From the NCBI GenBank assembly GCA_900708905.1, contig CAADRB010000019.1, positions 213,221-277,220 of the forward strand: 64,000 nucleotides of DNA. Direction: 5' to 3'. This document shows, in pieces, positions 59,040 to 64,000 of the stretch (position 1 is the first letter of the stretch; each line of letters begins with the position of its first letter). The notes under the pieces were generated by a model. It was given only the letters and a program-made list of their open reading frames with translations. It had not been told where the DNA came from and searched no databases. Source of the stretch: Hymenolepis diminuta (Eukaryota > Platyhelminthes > Cestoda > Cyclophyllidea > Hymenolepididae). Made by a program: the position numbers and the translations under genes.

Positions 59040-59825
59040 TGTCGCTTCAAATCATTTTTTCGCCCAATAATTGATAAGGCAAATGATCGTGCATGATAGT
59101 AGAGATGAAATGGATGAAAATTTTAAATTATCTGGATCAAGTCAAGATTTAGATGCAATAGTCGATTTAGATACAAAAATATGACAAGTGTAATTAGAAA
59201 ATAAAATACCTTACTATGTATCCAGCTCCGCCCTCCGTGACGTTAGCCAGCGATCCAGTTTTTTCTGACATTTTGGATATAGCAGCTTAGTATTGCTTTT
59301 TGAGTAATTTACTTTCTTCGAGAAAGAGTCAGTGATAGAAATGTCACATCCTCTTTCAGTGCCTCATTTAATTCAGTTCCAAATAAGATACGAGCCTTAC
59401 GAAGCAAAAATTCTGTAGAATAGCTAACATATGCGGTTTTTGTTCGAAATTCATTCAAATGCCTTCAAGAGGTCTCTAACAGAAATGGCAATTTTATGCT
59501 ACTTTACTCCTTCGATTTCATCCATGTAAATAAGCGACTTTCCTTGCACAAATTAAACTACGCCAACCTGCATAGAAAAGGCCAAAGTCTTTTGTTCAAA
59601 ACTTGCTATCTCGGAATTATATACGGGTTACTACTGACTATAGAACCATATTTTCCCTCCTGTTTTATAAATTTCCTGCCAAATGAGGCGTCTAGCTCAT
59701 GAAACACCCAATTTCTGGAGACTAGCTTTTACTTGGCTGGAAAGGGCTTTACATTGAATGGTATATTTAGAAATCCAATATTGTTTCAGAGTGTATTAAT
59801 TATTTCTCTGTCCAATCAATACAGT
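59040..59825. other. Intergenic DNA, nothing recognised
   Basis: No gene or repeat was seen. Confidence 0.4.
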
Positions 59826-59832
59826 GGAATCA

Positions 59833-60175
59833 CTAAATAAATTTTAAAAATTTGAAAACTCCGTACAAAATGTTTTCACACGGTAAGCATTTCGCTGGTA
59901 TTTCGCTTTTTGTAAATATCACTAGAACCTGAAATTCTCTGTCTACAATGCCGTAGTTAATTGTCTCCTCTCGTCCACCTGCTATTACTTCCGTTTCTTT
60001 AGATCGAGCGACCTCAATGACGTCCATTTTTTTATTTTCAAAAACTATAAGTCAGACATTGTCACCGAGACGCAATTTATCTATCCAGCTTGTTTGTAAC
60101 TTTGCTCGCTGCTCAAATCCGTATATCTCCTCCCCACGTACCGGTTTACTACTCTTTCTTCCGATCAAGTAGTGC
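59833..60175 (-). pseudogene. Unidentified coding-like tract with one in-frame stop
   Basis: On the minus strand, about 115 codons read from near 60,175 to 59,833 with a single TGA (about 60,053). The part before the stop contains LRHYLIGRKSSKPVRGEEIY, then GFEQRAKLQTSWIDKLRLGD. The part after includes MDVIEVARSKETEV and ILYGVFKFLKFI. Composition is hydrophilic with balanced charges, and G+C is above background. I do not recognise the family. It may be a decayed host-gene exon or an unrecognised transposon ORF. The plus-strand LTR-like copy begins about 35 bp beyond its upstream end. Confidence 0.35.
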
Positions 60176-60209
60176 CTCAGGTAGATTTTGCAAAGTAATG
60201 CCTCTTCTG

Positions 60210-60360
60210 TGCTGGTGCAGTGCTAGGATGTCTAGTTTCTGGAAATATGATATATCTCCCCACTAGATATCACTAGACCACAGTTGACTCCGACTAGAGA
60301 GGTGGTTAATACAGAATGCAGCTAACCAAGGGCATTTTATTAACCAAATAAAGGAAATAC
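60210..60360 (+). repeat. LTR-like repeat, copy 3 (5' part)
   Basis: TGCTAGGATGTCTAGTTTCT, CCCCACTAGATATCACTAG and CACAGTTGACTCCGACTAGA align with 47,716-47,795. It fades after about 60,350. Confidence 0.55.
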
Positions 60361-60369
60361 GCATGAATA

Positions 60370-61950
60370 CAAATTGTTTTCGTTCTATTGACGCCCTAAG
60401 ATGTATGCCCAAAGAAAGATGTGCGCCTCATCTTGATAAGGATAATGGGCAGGAATTATTCAGTCCGAAATAAAACATAAACACTGTAGCTATGATTTTT
60501 ATTTTGCCTGCTTTCTATGAGTAGAAAAACGACTAGTCTACTACTAGTCCGAGTTGTGAAGTCTAGTAGCTTTCTAATATCCTGAGTCATATGCCTTGAA
60601 AGTAATATCATGAACTGGAAATTATAACCACCAATTAATTATCATCCAGGAACATTTATTCATTTTCATATTATGGAATTCGCTGATTCTAGACCAAGTT
60701 TTCGCTTTAGAATCTAGTGCCACTCACTTGATGAGTAGCAAATTACAGTATTAGTTCTAGTATAAATTTGAAGCAATGTTAATAAATGTAGAACTATTTA
60801 TCCAAATAATGCCAATTTTCGCTCAATTCAGATTCTTGTTAATACAAGTTTACAAATGGTTCTCCATGCACAATGACTATTTCTTACAGCGTTGGCTTTC
60901 TGAGACTAACTTTATTCTCAAGCTTGTAAAGTTTAATAGTGCACAGAAGTTTCTTTATGTATTTCCGCTTATAAGACTATAACTTAACAACAAATCTGCA
61001 TGAAATTATTGTTGTGAGTTCTGGATTTTCATCAATGAATTTTTAGACTACTGTGAATGAGAAAGTAGTTAACATCTTAGCTTTCCCACCCAAATTTCAT
61101 TATGGAGCAAGACAGATAGAAGCTATGCGGAGAGTAGTTGGCACTCAGTTTGTACAGAATGGGGACCCATTTTGATCTGTTGGATTCTGACTCGTATTTA
61201 ACCATAGGTTTTAAACAGCAACTACTCATTAAAGGAAGGAGGAGAAATGTATCATTTATTTGGCAAAGACCATTGATAGGAATAAGTCTTCTTCATATAA
61301 TTAATGTTTGAAGGTAAACCCACTGTTCGGATCGACGAGAACTTTATCTAGACTGTCTTGCTATCCGAGGCAGCACGCACCAGCTTAGTGATAAGTCTGA
61401 GAGGCGCCCGGAAGACCACTCTGCATGTGAATTTCTCATTCCACGACATCACAACACTACTTTCTAATCCGTAGAATGTTCTTTGGAATAATTCTATGTT
61501 TACATCATCTTAATCCTACATATACATGTTACTCTTCAGGTCTCTTGCGATATACGTTTATGTAACTAAAGTTTCATGTCCTATATTTACCCTGCCTTAT
61601 AGTCGTGTTTCTATAAAGCTTCTAGCCCAGCCATTCCTAAAAGTTTATGCATTTTATATTGCGCTCGTCTTTTCTAATTAAAACGTGTTTGCTCCTGTAC
61701 AGCCATCTCCTCTGACCTCTCCGTCTACCTAAAGTAGAGTACTTGAGTACTTAATACATAAAATCACTAAACTCTCTTCATATAATTAACCCTCAACTCC
61801 TTCTCTTTGCTTATCATATCATGGGTCGGTTTTAAACGAGAGATTCCTCCTTGTTATAATATATGACGGGAAATCATTTTAATCAATGTTTATCTAATTA
61901 GCAGGATTTAAATGATTAACCGTCGGTAAGAAAGTTAAACTGATTTATTT
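60370..61950. other. Intergenic DNA; G+C-rich patch at 61.33-61.47 kb
   Basis: The patch around 61,330-61,470 (for example GGCAGCACGCACCAGC, AGAGGCGCCCGGAAGACCAC) is clearly richer in G+C than its flanks. It encodes nothing recognisable on either strand and is not a 5S rRNA or tRNA. It may be an old repeat. Confidence 0.4.
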
Positions 61951-61954
61951 ATTA

Positions 61955-62085
61955 GAGTTGAAATGTATAAATTCGGAACACGAAATCAGTTATCTAAAAA
62001 CAGGAGTATTTTAGGATCAAAGGCAATAAAAAATTTCACTGAAATCAGTTTCAGCAAGGGTGCAATGTTGCATGTGATATTACAT
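61955..62085 (+). repeat. Anonymous dispersed repeat C, copy 3
   Basis: CACGAAATCAGTTATCTAAA, GGAGTAT, GATCAAAGGCAATAAAAA and TTCACTGAAATCAGTTTCAG align with 33.14-33.22 and 48.44-48.53 kb. Confidence 0.55.
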
Positions 62086-62089
62086 ACAT

Positions 62090-63585
62090 ATTGACCGTAG
62101 TAACCACAAAATTGGCTTTGTGAACCATACTACAAAGGCCAAATTCTACACTTTATTAATAAATCAAATGAAATTGAAATCATTAAATGAAAAAAAAAAT
62201 ACGTATGAGAATTTAGGGATTAGACACTATTTTTAAGACTTTTACAGCTCTTCTTAATATTTTTTTGAAAAATGCAGTATAACTGAGAATAAAGCTTTGT
62301 TTAAAATCTCAAAGTTCGATTTAATCACCAGAGTAATAATTACGAATATAATTATAGACCTTTTTCCCTCTTCCGGGGTGAAAGATAATTAAAGTACTAC
62401 ACTAAACACGTGCATGCTCTTGGTCGAACTTTAAAATGTGACATATTAATAATGTGTTGAAAAGAAAGTTAGCTTATTTTAATTTGGAGATCCTGAAAAT
62501 GTTTAAGTGGAATTGAAGACATCATCATTCACCATTTTCAGTTTCACTGAAATGACGCTCTAATTATCATTTACCGAATAGCAAATCATGACATTTTATC
62601 AGAATTCAGTAATTCCGAGAAAACCAGACAGTGACTAATAAAAACTGCTACAACCGTTAAATCAATGAAATTGATTCTGACATAACTAATATGACCGGAA
62701 CTTATGAATATCTCGATTTAATTGTTTTAACCGTCTTAACAAATAATGGGAAATTTAAAGTTTTATAAAATCTTGGAAAAATAATACTTGTTAAGACTTT
62801 GCCCGTCATCCTCAATCCTGACCTTAGAAGCGACGTTAATGAATCTTCTTGAGACAATAGAGAAAATAAGCTTGTGAACAGGTTAAAAAGTCAGTGCATG
62901 TACTTTAACTCGAGCTGAGTAGTTTCGAATTTTTCTCACCTTCACAAAGATTAAATGCCATAAAGCTATACACTTGCTTGCCCGGTAGGTATAATGCATG
63001 TGCATAATGCAAAATTTTGACCATAAATTAGGAAGAAATTAATAGTAGAATGACGTTTTAGCTAGGTTTACGCGAATATCATTTTTAATCTTGTAGGAAA
63101 ACAGTTATATAATCTATGAAGCAGAAATTCCATTATTAACTGAAGAAATTTCATTTGTCAGGTAAAACAATTATATATTAATATACCAACTTTGAACGAA
63201 ATATTTCATGGAATTAGAGTGGCAATGCGCCCTTATACCACGTCATTACTCGATCGGTCCGTTACATTTTTCCATGTTAATAGGTAGTAGAATCTTATTA
63301 ATAAATATTAATACACTATTTTCTAACATTCGTGAAGGATTATTCAACGCTAAGGTGTGGTTTTGCGTCAAAGTTAAGGATAAACGCAGAGTAGCTGGTA
63401 AACGGTTAATTAATTATATCCTAGAAATTAGTACGGTTTACATTATCTACTTAGTATCATTTTGTTGTTTTGTTTGTTATATATCAAGAATAAATTTGTG
63501 CTAAAAAATGATTAAAGATAATGATAGAATAATAATCTGTAATGTAAAGAGTTGAAGGATAACTCCTACGCATTTCCAGAATTAC
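62090..63585. other. AT-rich intergenic DNA, nothing recognised
   Basis: A 98-codon plus-strand frame (63,208-63,504) has no recognisable domain. Confidence 0.45.
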
Positions 63586-63589
63586 TTTT

Positions 63590-64000
63590 ATTCACATTCT
63601 CTATGATAATACCTCGATTTTTCGTCCACGAAGTTGGAGTGACGTCTTTCATGTCTCTATGACCTACAACCCCTATTTACCATGTCTAAAGACACCCACC
63701 GATTTTCTCCCTTTTCTCTAGCCGTCTCGGTTCACCAAAAAAACACATCTGCACTCATGTTCTCATGCATCCTTACCCAAGTGACTGATATAAATCTATC
63801 TTTGTTTTCCACACAATAACAACGAACGCTTGTCAGCTACCGGCTCCTACACTTCCTGCGCATCTCCTCTCTTCCTCAACGCGCTCCCCTCTATCTATCT
63901 CTCTCTCTCACATGCTTTGATCTCCGTTATGGCTTCCTTGAATGCATTTTTGGTTTAATCAACTCTTGGTGTCCTCCACGATTGTTGTCTGCTCTTACCC
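63590..64000 (-). repeat. LINE-like interspersed repeat, copy 3, cut by the window end
   Basis: On the minus strand, ACCAAGAGTTGATTAAACCA then AAAATGCATTCAAGGAAGCC align with 2,285-2,340 (plus) and the minus strand of 25.2-25.33 kb. The whole block is G+C-enriched and includes a (TC)n run at about 63,893-63,911. It continues past 64,000. Confidence 0.5.

Noticed and set aside
1..64000. Functional tRNA or 5S rRNA genes
   Set aside because: B-box-like TTCGA motifs were inspected (for example 1.43, 28.4, 49.44, 51.72, 58.95 kb). None could be folded by eye into a full cloverleaf with a closed acceptor stem, and no 5S-like sequence was found.
1..64000. Bacterial-type features such as operons, CRISPR arrays and ribosome binding sites
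   Set aside because: The window is clearly eukaryotic (spliced gene remnant, SINE-like repeats, gypsy and mariner relics), and no regularly spaced repeat array exists.

Overview
The window looks like AT-rich (roughly one third G+C by eye), gene-poor DNA from a metazoan, most likely an invertebrate. The support is a decayed copy of the eukaryotic snoRNP gene NOP58 that keeps at least one GT-AG intron of about 100 bp, relics of a Ty3/gypsy retrotransposon of the animal 'K02A2.6-like' type, a dead mariner transposon, and several families of short interspersed repeats. Short introns plus K02A2.6-type gypsy elements fit flatworms or nematodes such as Trichinella, but the species cannot be fixed from this sequence. 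There is no bacterial gene organisation, rRNA, intact tRNA or CRISPR array, and no complete host protein-coding gene was recognised.

Layout. 0-8.8 kb: AT-rich spacer with SINE pieces (1.4, 3.3 kb) and a LINE-like block (2.3 kb). 8.84-10.29 kb: a mariner element with both terminal inverted repeats and a dead DD34D transposase. 14.7-15.1 kb (minus): zinc-knuckle/protease remnant of an LTR retrotransposon. 16.9-19.65 kb (plus): a degenerate gypsy gag-pol relic with most of its reverse transcriptase deleted. 25.1-25.5 kb: LINE-like block next to a SINE head. 28.36 kb: a different tRNA-like SINE candidate. 34.5-35.9 kb (plus): intron-bearing NOP58 pseudogene. 47.7-48.2, 57.5-57.9 and 60.2-60.35 kb: copies of an LTR-like repeat; the 57.5 kb copy directly follows a gypsy integrase C-terminal remnant (56.97-57.5 kb). 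58.2 kb: a possible terminal exon of an unknown host gene. 59.8-60.17 kb (minus): an unidentified coding-like tract. 63.6-64.0 kb: another LINE-like copy running off the window.

The pieces do not form a pathway; this is a graveyard of old insertions. The most interesting structure is a low-copy tRNA-derived SINE family (about eight pieces, both strands). After it come the intron-retaining NOP58 copy, a set of anonymous dispersed repeats that recur two to four times, and the isolated candidate exon at 58.2 kb. All repeat alignments were made by eye, so boundaries are approximate.
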